Source: an uncultured Clostridia bacterium
GTDB lineage: Bacteria; Bacillota; Clostridia; TANB77; CAG-508
Assembly (NCBI GenBank): GCA_948934525.1
Contig: CAQZSK010000002.1
Location: 106,654-170,653, forward strand
Direction of reading: 5' to 3'
DNA: 64,000 bases
The position numbers and the translations under genes are program-made. Positions 51,981-61,632 of the stretch are shown here, in pieces. Position 1 is the stretch's first letter, and each line of letters starts with the position of its first letter. A model generated the notes under the pieces. The model saw nothing but the letters and a program-made list of their open reading frames with translations. It ran no database searches and had not been told where the DNA came from.

Positions 51981-52796
51981 TTAAAGCATAACTTGAAATC
52001 CTGAAATACTCCTAAATTTTTCATAACGCCTTTCTACTAATTCTTCTACTGACATTTTCTGCATTTTCTTAATTTCCTTTTGAATTTCTTTTTGAATGGA
52101 TTGACTTACCTTTTCAAAATCCGCTTCTTCCATTTCTATAGGCTCTTTAATAATTGTATCAATCACTTTCAAATCATATAAATCTTTGGCAGTTAACCTC
52201 ATTTTTTCTGCCGCTTCTTTTACCCTACTACTATCTTTCCATAAAATACTACTATATCCTTCTGGAGACAAAATAGAGTAAATGGCATTTTCTAACATTA
52301 AAATCTTGTTAGCTACTGATATAGCTAATGCACCACCAGAAGAACCTTCCCCAATTACAACACTAATTACAGGAACTTTTAATCTTGCCATTTCAAACAT
52401 AGATTTTGCAATTGCTTCTCCTTGTCCTCTTTCTTCTGCTCCAATTCCTGGATAAGCCCCCTTAGTATCTACAAAAGTAATAACTGGTCTGTGAAATTTC
52501 TCTGCTTGCTTCATAAACCTAATTGCCTTTCGATAACTTTCAGGATTAGGCATTCCAAAATTTCTTTCCATATTTTCTTTGGTAGTTCTTCCCTTTTGCT
52601 CTGCAACAATAGTAAATGACTGTTCTCCTAATTTTGCTAATCCACAAATAATTGCCTTATCATCTTTAAAACATCTATCTCCATGTAACTCAATAAACTC
52701 ATCAAAAATGCTTTCTATATAGTCAATTGCTGTTTTTCTTTTCGGATTTCTGGCAATTTCAACTTTTTCCCAAGCAGATAATTTATTCTTTTCCAT
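51981..52796 (-). CDS. accA: Acetyl-CoA carboxylase carboxyltransferase alpha
   Basis: 271 aa, carboxyltransferase alpha subunit. GGRTTKEN-like AEQKGRTTKENMERNFGMPNPESYRKA, TKGAYPGIGAEERGQ and EGSSGGALAI motifs. Overlaps accD by 14 bp. Confidence 0.95.
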   Translation of the reverse strand: MEKNKLSAWEKVEIARNPKRKTAIDYIESIFDEFIELHGDRCFKDDKAIICGLAKLGEQSFTIVAEQKGRTTKENMERNFGMPNPESYRKAIRFMKQAEKFHRPVITFVDTKGAYPGIGAEERGQGEAIAKSMFEMARLKVPVISVVIGEGSSGGALAISVANKILMLENAIYSILSPEGYSSILWKDSSRVKEAAEKMRLTAKDLYDLKVIDTIIKEPIEMEEADFEKVSQSIQKEIQKEIKKMQKMSVEELVERRYEKFRSISGFQVML

Positions 52797-53646
52797 TTGC
52801 CATTCCTCCTTTATGATATTGAATTAACTGATACAAAGTATCCTTCATCTCTTCTCTTGCTACAATTTTATCTATAAATCCATGTTCTAGTAAAAACTCT
52901 GCTGTTTGAAAACCTTCTGGCAAACTTTCTCCTATCGTTTGCTCAATAACTCTTGGACCTGCAAAACCTATCATTGCTTCTGGTTCTGCTAACACAATAT
53001 CTCCAAGACTTGCAAAAGAAGCAGTTACTCCACCATAAGTTGGATCTGTTAAAACTGATATGTATAATAGGCCTGCCTCATCTAATTTTGTAAGAGCTGC
53101 TGTTGTTTTTGCCATTTGCATTAAAGAAATAATCCCTTCTTGCATTCTAGCACCACCAGATACGGCAAATATAATAAGTGGTAATTTTAGCTTAATTGCC
53201 TGTTCAATACTATAAGTAATCTTTTCACCAACTACTGCCCCCATACTTCCCATTAAAAAGCCACTATCCATAATACAAATTACAACATCTTCGCCTTTTA
53301 TTTTACCTGTACCACAAGCCACAGCTTCCTCTAAACCAGTCTTTTCTCTTAAAGCAGTCAACTTTTTAGGATAATCTTCTAACCCTAAAGGGTTTGTTGT
53401 TTCTATATTCAAATCAAAACGTTGATAAGTTCCTTCATCAATAATGAGTTCTATTCTTTTTCCAATATGCATTCTAAAATAATGACCACAATTAGGGCAA
53501 ATATTGAAATTACTTCTAACAATATCTTTATAAATAATTTCATTACATTTATCACATTTCAACCATTTTCCAATAGGAATATCCACATTTGATTTCTTAT
53601 TGGCTACATTCTTTGTTTCTCTTTTTTTGATTTTATCTACTATCAT
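52783..53646 (-). CDS. accD: Acetyl-CoA carboxylase carboxyltransferase beta
   Basis: 287 aa with N-terminal zinc ribbon (CDKCNEIIYKD...NICPNCGHYF) and crotonase-like core FSGGARMQEG-type (VSGGARMQEGIISLMQM). 4-bp overlap with accC. Confidence 0.95.
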   Translation of the reverse strand: MIVDKIKKRETKNVANKKSNVDIPIGKWLKCDKCNEIIYKDIVRSNFNICPNCGHYFRMHIGKRIELIIDEGTYQRFDLNIETTNPLGLEDYPKKLTALREKTGLEEAVACGTGKIKGEDVVICIMDSGFLMGSMGAVVGEKITYSIEQAIKLKLPLIIFAVSGGARMQEGIISLMQMAKTTAALTKLDEAGLLYISVLTDPTYGGVTASFASLGDIVLAEPEAMIGFAGPRVIEQTIGESLPEGFQTAEFLLEHGFIDKIVAREEMKDTLYQLIQYHKGGMANGKE

Positions 53647-55001
53647 TTATTTTTCATTTCCCCTTTTAAAAAGTTTTTTTCAATAAAAGATGTATCAAAA
53701 TTTCCTCTAATAAAATCTGGATTACGAATAATATCAAACAGAAAATCTCGGTTAGTATCAATTCCATCAATTACAAGTTCTTCTAATGCTCTTTTCATTT
53801 TACTAATCGCTTCATTTCGAGTATTTCCAAATACAATGATTTTAGCGATCATAGAATCATAATTAGCAGGAATGGTATATCCACTATAAATTGCTGTATC
53901 TATTCTAATACCATTTCCTCCTGGTAAATTAATTTCATTAATTTTTCCTGGAGATGGCATAAAGTTTTTGTTAGGATTTTCTGCATTAATTCTACATTCT
54001 ATAGAATGACCTTTAAACTCAATTTCTTTTTGTTTAAATTTTAACTCTTCTCCTGCTGCAATACGAATTTGTTCTTTCACTAAATCGATTCCTGTTCTCA
54101 TTTCTGTGATAGGGTGTTCTACTTGAATTCTTGTATTCATTTCCATGAAATAAAAATTCCTATCTTTATCCACTAAAAATTCTACTGTTCCACAGCTAGT
54201 ATATCCTGCTGCTTTTGCAGCTTTGATTGCAGCATTTCCCATTTTACTTCTTAACTTGTCATCTATAATAGTAGAAGGAGTTTCTTCAATTATCTTTTGA
54301 TGATTTCTTTGAATTGTACAATCTCTTTCTCCTAAATGAACTACATTTCCATGTTCATCTGCTAAAATTTGAATTTCTACATGTCTTGGATTTTGAATAA
54401 ACTTTTCTATGTAAATCTCGCTATCGTTAAAAGCATTCTTTGCCTCTTGTTTTACAATATTGTAGTTTGCTTCTAACTCCTCAAAAGAATTTACTTGTCT
54501 AATTCCCTTGCCTCCACCACCAGCGGATGCTTTTAGCAAAACAGGATAACCAATCTTTTCACAAACTAAAATTGCTTGTTTTAAATCCTTTACACTCCCA
54601 TCAGATCCAGGAATAACTGGTACTCCTTCTTTCTTCATCATTTCTTTACTATTAGACTTATTGCCTAGTAAATCAATTACTTTAGAAGTTGGACCAATAA
54701 ATTTGATATTGGACTCTTCACAAATTTTAGCAAATTGGGAATTTTCTGACAAAAATCCAAATCCTGGATGAATACTATCTGCTTTTGTGATATTAGCTGC
54801 TTCAATTATATTTTTCATATTCAAATAGCTTTGTTTAGGACTTGCAGGCCCTATGCAAATTGCCTCATCTGCAAGTCTTGCATGCAATGCATCTTTATCT
54901 ACTTCTGAATAAACAGCTACTGTTTTAATATTCATTTCTTTGCAGGCTCTAATGATACGAACTGCAATCTCTCCACGATTTGCTATTAGTATTTTATTCA
55001 A
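53643..55001 (-). CDS. accC: Biotin carboxylase
   Basis: 452 aa ATP-grasp enzyme. KILIANRGEIAVRIIRA, the glycine-rich loop KASAGGGGKGI, HVEIQILAD and FMEMNTRIQVEHPITE. Carboxylates the biotin on AccB. Confidence 0.97.
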   Translation of the reverse strand: MNKILIANRGEIAVRIIRACKEMNIKTVAVYSEVDKDALHARLADEAICIGPASPKQSYLNMKNIIEAANITKADSIHPGFGFLSENSQFAKICEESNIKFIGPTSKVIDLLGNKSNSKEMMKKEGVPVIPGSDGSVKDLKQAILVCEKIGYPVLLKASAGGGGKGIRQVNSFEELEANYNIVKQEAKNAFNDSEIYIEKFIQNPRHVEIQILADEHGNVVHLGERDCTIQRNHQKIIEETPSTIIDDKLRSKMGNAAIKAAKAAGYTSCGTVEFLVDKDRNFYFMEMNTRIQVEHPITEMRTGIDLVKEQIRIAAGEELKFKQKEIEFKGHSIECRINAENPNKNFMPSPGKINEINLPGGNGIRIDTAIYSGYTIPANYDSMIAKIIVFGNTRNEAISKMKRALEELVIDGIDTNRDFLFDIIRNPDFIRGNFDTSFIEKNFLKGEMKNK

Positions 55002-55027
55002 GTTAATTCATCTCCTTCTTACCTTAC

Positions 55028-55450
55028 TTAAACAACTGCAAAAGTAAATTCTCCTTTTGCTGCTAATTTTCCATCAACAGTTGCTATTCCTTCTCCCACA
55101 CCTATTGGTCCTTTTTTCTTAATAATATTGACCTCTAATTTTAATCTATCTCCTGGTACAACCATTTTCTTAAATTTCAATTTATCAATTCCGCCAAACA
55201 ATGCATTTTTCCCTTTGTTCTCTTCTAAAGAAAGTATTGCAACTGCACCTGCTTGTGCTAAGCTTTCTGCAATTAATACTCCTGGCATAATAGGGTTTCC
55301 TGGAAAATGTCCTTGAAAATACCATTCATCTTTATCTACATTTTTATAAGCAATTGTCATTTCCCCTGGTATATATTCTTCTACTTCATCTATCATTAAA
55401 AATGGTTCTCTTTGAGGAATAATCTCTTTTATCTGTTCTTTCTTTAACAT
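55028..55450 (-). CDS. fabZ: 3-hydroxyacyl-[ACP] dehydratase
   Basis: 140 aa hot-dog enzyme; catalytic His in HFPGNPIMPGVL and Glu in ESLAQAGA. ATG 55450 gives the normal FabZ length; the open frame to 55645 is upstream leader. Confidence 0.95.
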   Translation of the reverse strand: MLKKEQIKEIIPQREPFLMIDEVEEYIPGEMTIAYKNVDKDEWYFQGHFPGNPIMPGVLIAESLAQAGAVAILSLEENKGKNALFGGIDKLKFKKMVVPGDRLKLEVNIIKKKGPIGVGEGIATVDGKLAAKGEFTFAVV

Positions 55451-55499
55451 TTTTCTTATCCTTCCTTTTATTATTAATTTCAAACTAATGTATATTATG

Positions 55500-55600
55500 A
55501 AAGCGAAGTCCGCGCAAGGCGAGTTTACGAGCGCCTTCCGTTGCTTTCTTATATTTGCTTTTAGCATTTGAAAGCAACGGACAGTAAGGACAAACGAAAT
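55500..55600. other. GC-rich hairpins between accB and fabZ
   Basis: CCGTTGCTTTC and GAAAGCAACGG (11-bp arms, about 55537 to 55579) and AAGGCG/CGCCTT, in otherwise AT-rich DNA. A leader or processing structure inside the operon. Confidence 0.55.
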
Positions 55601-55616
55601 AATATACTTGGTTTGC

Positions 55617-56063
55617 TCACTCAATAATAAACAATGGTTTTCCATATTCTACAGCTTCACCATCTTGTACTAAAACCTCTTTTATAGTACCAGAAAATTC
55701 AGATTCTATTTCATTCATTAACTTCATAGCTTCAATAATGCAAAGAGTATCTCCTTTTTTGACATTCTTTCCAACTTCTACAAAGCTTTCAGAAGTTGGA
55801 GATGGTTTTAGATAAAAGGTTCCAACCATTGGAGATTTTACTACATTTCCTTTCACTACTTGTGATGAAGTTTCTACTGTCTTTTCTTCTATTGCCAAAG
55901 TAACTTCTTTTGAAGCTTCTGTCTCTGCTATTGGTGTTGCAACTTTAACACTAGTTTCTTTTTTCATACTTATTTTTGTTCCATCTGGAAAATCAATATC
56001 AATTGCTGTTAATTTTGAGTTTCCCATATCTTCCATCAATTGTTTAATTTTCTCGTATTCCAT
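55617..56063 (-). CDS. accB: Biotin carboxyl carrier protein
   Basis: 148 aa: N-terminal charged part and a C-terminal biotinyl domain with the lysine acceptor in EAMKLMNEIES. TAGGAGG ribosome site. Confidence 0.95.
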   Translation of the reverse strand: MEYEKIKQLMEDMGNSKLTAIDIDFPDGTKISMKKETSVKVATPIAETEASKEVTLAIEEKTVETSSQVVKGNVVKSPMVGTFYLKPSPTSESFVEVGKNVKKGDTLCIIEAMKLMNEIESEFSGTIKEVLVQDGEAVEYGKPLFIIE

Positions 56064-56064
56064 G

Positions 56065-57297
56065 TTAAATCCTCCTAATAACAATACTACTATTGTGTCC
56101 ACCAAATCCCAAAGAGTTAGACATTACAATATTTAATTCTGCTTTTCTAGGTTCATTTGGTACAATATCTAAATCACACTCTTCATCTTTTTCTTGATAG
56201 TTGATAGTTGGTGGTACTATTCCTTCTTCTATAGCTTTTGCACAGAAAATTGTTTCTACTGCTCCTGCTGCCCCTAATAAATGTCCAACATTTCCTTTCG
56301 TAGAACTAACCATTACCTTCTTAGCTGCTTCTCCTAAAGCTGTTTTAATAGCCCTTGTTTCTGTTTGGTCATTCAAGTGTGTCGAAGTCCCATGTGCATT
56401 GATATAGTCTATTTGCTCTGGATTAATTCCTGCATTTTTGATAGCTCTTATCATTGCTTTTGCTCCGCCTTCTCCGTCTGGACAAGGTGAAGTAATATGG
56501 TAAGCATCTGTAGTAGAACCAAAACCAATTACTTCTCCATAGATTTTTGCACCTCTTTGTTTGGCATGTTCTAGCTCCTCTAAAATGACAATTCCTGCAC
56601 CTTCTCCCATTACAAATCCGCTTCTTTCCTTATCAAATGGGATACTTGCTCTATTTTTATCTGTACTATTAGATAATGCTTTCATATTTTCAAATCCGGC
56701 AATTCCTACTTCACAAATTGCAGCCTCTGTTCCTCCTGCAACTACAACATCTTCTTCTCCTAATTGAATAGTCTTATATGCTTCACCAATACAATGTGTA
56801 GAAGTAGCACATGCTGTTACTACACTAATAGATTCTCCTTTAAAACCAAATTCAATGGCAATATTTCCAGCAGGCATATTACTAATAGACATTGGAATAA
56901 ACATAGGTGATACTCTTTTATTTCCTTTTTGTGTGTTTAATTCACATTGTTCTTGTATCGTTCTCAATCCTCCAATACCAGAACCAACAAAAATACCTAC
57001 TCTATCAAAATCTGTATTTTCCTTCGTAATCCCTGAGTCTTTGACAGCTTCTCTTGCTGCAATAATAGCAAACTGTGATACTCTGTCTAATCTTTTAGCT
57101 TGCTTTGGATCAAAATATTCTAGTGGGTCATAGTTCTTTACTTCTGCATCTAGCTTTGTCTTAAATTCTGTTGTATCAAATAGAGTAATTTCATCTATTC
57201 CACATTTTTTATTTTTAATTCCTTCCCAAGTCTCTTCTATATTTTTTCCAATTGGAGTAATTGCTCCTATTCCTGTAATAACAACTCTCTTTTCCAT
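56065..57297 (-). CDS. fabF: 3-oxoacyl-[ACP] synthase II
   Basis: 410 aa. Cys-His-His triad: TACATSTHCIGEAY, NAHGTSTHLNDQTE, GNVGHLLGAAGA. Elongates acyl-ACP. Confidence 0.96.
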   Translation of the reverse strand: MEKRVVITGIGAITPIGKNIEETWEGIKNKKCGIDEITLFDTTEFKTKLDAEVKNYDPLEYFDPKQAKRLDRVSQFAIIAAREAVKDSGITKENTDFDRVGIFVGSGIGGLRTIQEQCELNTQKGNKRVSPMFIPMSISNMPAGNIAIEFGFKGESISVVTACATSTHCIGEAYKTIQLGEEDVVVAGGTEAAICEVGIAGFENMKALSNSTDKNRASIPFDKERSGFVMGEGAGIVILEELEHAKQRGAKIYGEVIGFGSTTDAYHITSPCPDGEGGAKAMIRAIKNAGINPEQIDYINAHGTSTHLNDQTETRAIKTALGEAAKKVMVSSTKGNVGHLLGAAGAVETIFCAKAIEEGIVPPTINYQEKDEECDLDIVPNEPRKAELNIVMSNSLGFGGHNSSIVIRRI

Positions 57298-57400
57298 TTT
57301 TCTATCCTTCCTAGTAAATCATTATTATTTTCTAATTCATAAATCTATTTTTATTAAACTATTAGATTACTTTTCAATAGCATAATATTATAATATTTTC

Positions 57401-57471
57401 GCAGTTTTGAGAGGTACCAAGTTGACTCTCTTCTTTGAAATAGCTGACTACCTTGGGCATTTGAAAAACAA
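57401..57471 (-). ncRNA. Structured RNA element, copy B
   Basis: 71 bp, partner of 51845-51915. Minus-strand stem CCAAG/CUUGG and UUUC/GAGA (G-U allowed), same loop AAAGAA and same flanks. Located in the fabG-fabF gap. Confidence 0.7.
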
Positions 57472-57567
57472 GAAAATTTTATAATATTATGTTGTTAGTA
57501 ATACCAACTTAATCTATTAAATATATTTGCTGTTAATGTCCATACGCCAATGAGACAAGGCAAAAAA

Positions 57568-58302
57568 TCACATTAACATTCCACCATCAACTTGAATGAC
57601 CTGTCCTGTGATATAGCTGCTTTCTTCAGAAGCTAAAAATTTCACAACATTTGCAACATCTTCAACTGTTCCCATTCTTTTTAATGGTATTGTCTTCTTA
57701 ATCTCTTCTTTCATTTCATCTTTTAGCACATCAGTCATTTGCGTTTCAATAAATCCTGGAGCTACTGCATTTACTAAAATATTTCTACTTCCTAGTTCTT
57801 TTGCTAAGCTTTTGGTAAAACCGATAATTCCTGCTTTAGAAGCGGCATAATTGGCTTGCCCTGCATTTCCACTAATTCCTACAACAGAAGATAAGTTAAT
57901 AACTCTTCCTTCTTTTTGTTTCATCATATATGGAATAACACTTTTAGTTACATTAAAAGTTCCTACTAAATTTACTTGCAATACAGCTTCAAAGTCTTCT
58001 TTCTTCATTCTCATTAGCAAAGTATCTTTCGTAATTCCTGCATTATTTATTAGTACATCTATTCTTCCAAATTGTTCTATAACTTGCTTAACCATATTTT
58101 CACTATCTTCAAATTCTGAAACATCTCCTTGGACTGGTAAGCACTTTACATTGCATTTTTCAATTTCACTTTTTGTAATTGTCAAATCTTCATTTTCTGC
58201 TCTGTAATTTACTGCTACATCATATCCTGCTTTTGCTAGTGTGATAGCAATTTGTCTTCCAATCCCTCTTGTTCCTCCTGTGATAAAAGCAACTCTATTC
58301 AT
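57568..58302 (-). CDS. fabG: 3-oxoacyl-[ACP] reductase
   Basis: 244-aa SDR: TGGTRGIGRQIA, NNAGIT, catalytic YAASKAG. 8-bp overlap with fabD. Confidence 0.96.
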   Translation of the reverse strand: MNRVAFITGGTRGIGRQIAITLAKAGYDVAVNYRAENEDLTITKSEIEKCNVKCLPVQGDVSEFEDSENMVKQVIEQFGRIDVLINNAGITKDTLLMRMKKEDFEAVLQVNLVGTFNVTKSVIPYMMKQKEGRVINLSSVVGISGNAGQANYAASKAGIIGFTKSLAKELGSRNILVNAVAPGFIETQMTDVLKDEMKEEIKKTIPLKRMGTVEDVANVVKFLASEESSYITGQVIQVDGGMLM

Positions 58303-59233
58303 TTCCTGCTACCTCCTTTATAGTTTCTTCTAATGTTTCTACACTATTGATATTCTTAATTAGAACTGGTTTTTCAAAATTCATTCTTTTCACAAATCCA
58401 CTTAGTGTTTTTCCAGGACCTATTTCAATAAAAGTATCTATTCCATTATCATACATAGTTTGTAAATCGCCAGAAAACCTAACTGGGTTCATAATATGCT
58501 CTGCTAAAGTTTGTGCAATATCATCTGTTTGTTTATATAACTTTCCATCTAAATTTTTTACTACTTTAGAATCTATATGATTCATTTTTGTTTTGTTTAA
58601 TTCTTCTTTTAAAGCTTTTGAACATTCTACTAACTTTTCTGTATGGAAAGGGCCTGCTGTATTTAAAATGCTTACCTTTTTAGCACCTAACTCTTTTGCT
58701 ATTTCTCCTGCTTTTGTAACTGCTGCTTCTTCTCCTGAAACAACAATCTGTCCAATGGTATTGAAATTGGCTGGTACTACAAAACCATCTACTTGTTTAC
58801 AAGCTTGTTGAACCTTTTCTTCCTCTAAGCCTAATATTGCAGCCATTTTCCAATTTCCTTGAGGTGTTAAATTTTGCATAATTTCTCCTCTTTTTTGTAC
58901 TAACTTTACACCATCTTCAAAATCAAAAACCCCATCTTCTATCAATGCTGTATATTCCCCTAAACTTAGTCCTGCTGACATTTCAGCTTGTATTCCTTTT
59001 TCCTTTAAAATAGCAAGTATAGCTAAGCTTTGTGTTAAAATACTAACTTGTGTATTTTGTGTTTGATTTAATTTTTCTTCTGGTCCTTCAAAAGATAACT
59101 TTTTAATTTCCATTCCTGTGATTTGTTCTACTTTGTCATATACTTCTTTTGCTTTTGGATAATTTTCGTATAAATCTTTCCCCATTCCAATTGCTTGTGA
59201 ACCTTGACCTGAAAATAAAAAACCTATTTTCAT
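58295..59233 (-). CDS. fabD: Malonyl-CoA:ACP transacylase
   Basis: 312 aa. FSGQGSQAIGMG, the catalytic Ser in AGLSLGEYTAL, and GPFHTE. 4-bp overlap with birA. Confidence 0.95.
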   Translation of the reverse strand: MKIGFLFSGQGSQAIGMGKDLYENYPKAKEVYDKVEQITGMEIKKLSFEGPEEKLNQTQNTQVSILTQSLAILAILKEKGIQAEMSAGLSLGEYTALIEDGVFDFEDGVKLVQKRGEIMQNLTPQGNWKMAAILGLEEEKVQQACKQVDGFVVPANFNTIGQIVVSGEEAAVTKAGEIAKELGAKKVSILNTAGPFHTEKLVECSKALKEELNKTKMNHIDSKVVKNLDGKLYKQTDDIAQTLAEHIMNPVRFSGDLQTMYDNGIDTFIEIGPGKTLSGFVKRMNFEKPVLIKNINSVETLEETIKEVAGNE

Positions 59234-59808
59234 TTTTTTGTTCTCCTTTCCATTACTACTTCTAATTGGTTACAAAATTGTGCAATTACCTTCCCTGTAT
59301 CTATTTTTATTCCAAACTCTTTTTTAATAGAGGTTGCTATTCTTTGAATATCTTGTGTGAAATTCATTTTATTTGTATTTATACCTATACCGATTACTAA
59401 AAACTTTACTGTTTCTAAATGTACTTTACTTTCTGTTAAAATGCCACCGACCTTTTTCTGATGATACATAATATCATTTGGCTCTTTGATTTCTAGTGTT
59501 ATACCATATTCTTTTTTTAGAATATCTACTAAAATTTGTGCTATTTCTATAGTAATTCCTTCTACTTTTTCTAATGGACAATCTGTTTGGAGATAGATAG
59601 AAAAAGTAATATTGTCTGGCTCATCTGTATGCCAAATTCTTCCATGTGTTCCTTTTCCTTGTGTTTGAATATCTGCTATGACTACACTTCCATTAATAAT
59701 TGTATGATTTTCTATTCTTCTCCAAATCTCACTTTGGGTAGAGTCAATTTCTGGATAAAAACTAACCTCTCTCCCTAAGATTTTAGTACTTAAGTTCATT
59801 AATTGCAT
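59230..59808 (-). CDS. birA: Biotin protein ligase
   Basis: 192 aa catalytic domain without the N-terminal HTH; GKGTHGR-type TQGKGTHGRIWH, and KKVGGILTE. Attaches biotin to AccB. Lacks the repressor domain and the usual C-terminal SH3-like part is short. Overlaps the ligase by 26 bp. Confidence 0.88.
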   Translation of the reverse strand: MQLMNLSTKILGREVSFYPEIDSTQSEIWRRIENHTIINGSVVIADIQTQGKGTHGRIWHTDEPDNITFSIYLQTDCPLEKVEGITIEIAQILVDILKKEYGITLEIKEPNDIMYHQKKVGGILTESKVHLETVKFLVIGIGINTNKMNFTQDIQRIATSIKKEFGIKIDTGKVIAQFCNQLEVVMERRTKK

Positions 59809-61501
59809 CTAAATTTGCCTGCCTTTTTATTTTATTGGTGGTGGTTTTAATTAGTGGTTCTTCTGTTAAAATAAGTCCTCTAATTGCCTTGTATTTTGGC
59901 ATTTGTTCATTTACTTCTTTGATTTTTTCTAAAATTGCTTTGTAGATTTCTTCTTCTGTTTCTGCCTTATATACATTTTTTACAACTTCTTTATCATAAA
60001 CTACTTTTACATTGATTTTGATATTTTCTTTATCTTCTGATAGTTGTTTTCCAAAAATGAAAGATTCTTTTACTCCTTCAATTTTATTTACCAAAGTTTC
60101 CATTTCTTCTGGGAAAATATTTTTACCATTTTTTAATACAATGACACTTTTCTTTCTTCCACATATATAGATGTATCCATCTTCATCTATTTTAGCTAAA
60201 TCTCCCGTGTAAAACCATTCTCCTTGAAATGCTTCTTTCGTTGCTACTTCGTCTTGATAATAACCTAAAGCAACATTTGGACCTTTTACTACTAACTCTC
60301 CAATTCCATCTTGATTCATGTCTACTAATTTAGCTTCCATACTTGGTACAGCTTTTCCAATAGATCCCAATCTATATTCAGCATTTGTTCCAACTGCTAC
60401 TACTGGTGAAGTTTCTGTTAATCCATATCCTTGCACTAAATTAATTCCTAATAGCCTGTATCTTTCTTCAATTTTTCTATCTAATGCTGCTGCTCCTGAA
60501 ATAAATAGTTTGATATTTCCGCCTAACATTTCGTGAATTTCTGGGAAAGCTTTTTTTCTTTCCTCCATAGTGCTATTTCTAAATTCTTCTTCTCTTCTTA
60601 AAATGTCTTCTAATTTTCCTTGCTTTTCTAATCCTTTTCTAATGATATCAAATATTCTCTCATAAATTCCTGGTACACATGCCATAACACTTACTTGATA
60701 TTCTTTTAAATTATCAATAACATGTTTTAAACCATCACAAAATACAGTAGTTGCCCCTTTATATAAAGAAAAAAGAAATCCAACTGTACATTCAAAAACG
60801 TGATGGATTGGTAATATAGAAAGAAGTGTATCTTCTGATGTAATATCTAATATACTTCCAATATCCATTAAATTAGAGCATATGTTTTTGTGAGAAAGTG
60901 CTACTACTTTTGAACTAGAGGTAGTTCCTGAAGTAAATAACATTATTGCCATTTTTTCACTATCGATTTTAGCATCTATAAATTCTCTATTTCCCTGTTT
61001 GACTAATTTTTCTCCCTTTTGTATTAGTTCTTGTTGTGAATAGATTCCACTTGTATGTTCTTTATTATCCATTGAAATTAAATGTTTTAGTTTGTTATTT
61101 TCATTATATTTTATTCTAGTTAATACTTCTTCATATTTACTAGAATAGAAAATAGCTTCTACTTCTGATCTTTCTATTAATGATTCTAGTTCATTTTCTG
61201 GTAGAGATTTATCTAGAGGAACTACTATTCCTGTTCCACAAGCAATAGAAAGATAAGCAATTTCCCATTCATAACGATTTTCTCCAATTACTGCAATTCT
61301 CTTATTTTTTAATCCCATATCAATTAATGCTGTACCAAGGTTATCTACCATTTCTCTTACTTGTTTGTGGGTAAAGGTAATATATCCACCTTTTCCGTCT
61401 CTAATTTTATAGGCTATTTTATTTTCATATATGTTTCTTGTTTTGTTTAGCATATCCTTTAAGTCTGTAATTTCTATTGTTTCATATAGTTTCTTACTCA
61501 T
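59783..61501 (-). CDS. Long-chain acyl-CoA ligase, paralogue of 36232
   Basis: 572 aa, same AMP-binding motifs (MLFTSGTTSSSKVVALS, QGYGLTETSPV, YTGDLA, TTTNKIKRQ). First gene of the fab cluster and preceded by the shared operator at 61572. Confidence 0.92.
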   Translation of the reverse strand: MSKKLYETIEITDLKDMLNKTRNIYENKIAYKIRDGKGGYITFTHKQVREMVDNLGTALIDMGLKNKRIAVIGENRYEWEIAYLSIACGTGIVVPLDKSLPENELESLIERSEVEAIFYSSKYEEVLTRIKYNENNKLKHLISMDNKEHTSGIYSQQELIQKGEKLVKQGNREFIDAKIDSEKMAIMLFTSGTTSSSKVVALSHKNICSNLMDIGSILDITSEDTLLSILPIHHVFECTVGFLFSLYKGATTVFCDGLKHVIDNLKEYQVSVMACVPGIYERIFDIIRKGLEKQGKLEDILRREEEFRNSTMEERKKAFPEIHEMLGGNIKLFISGAAALDRKIEERYRLLGINLVQGYGLTETSPVVAVGTNAEYRLGSIGKAVPSMEAKLVDMNQDGIGELVVKGPNVALGYYQDEVATKEAFQGEWFYTGDLAKIDEDGYIYICGRKKSVIVLKNGKNIFPEEMETLVNKIEGVKESFIFGKQLSEDKENIKINVKVVYDKEVVKNVYKAETEEEIYKAILEKIKEVNEQMPKYKAIRGLILTEEPLIKTTTNKIKRQANLDAINELKY

Positions 61502-61571
61502 TTGTTATATTCTCCTTTTATTTAATTTTTCACCATAATTTTATATCATATTTTCCAAAAAAAGTAATTAG

Positions 61572-61585
61572 ACTGATAGGTCAGT
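61572..61585. promoter_or_regulatory. Shared operator upstream of the fab cluster
   Basis: ACTGATAGGTCAGT, whose reverse complement ACTGACCTATCAGT matches the 38013 site except one base; 71 bp before the ligase start. TetR-family regulators often use such sites. Confidence 0.7.
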
Positions 61586-61596
61586 ACAAAAAAATC

Positions 61597-61625
61597 AAAG
61601 TAGAGAAACATAACATCTCTACTTT
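61597..61625 (-). terminator. Terminator after the foldase-like gene
   Basis: AAAGTAGAGA and TCTCTACTTT with T run. Confidence 0.75.
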
Positions 61626-61632
61626 AATTTTT

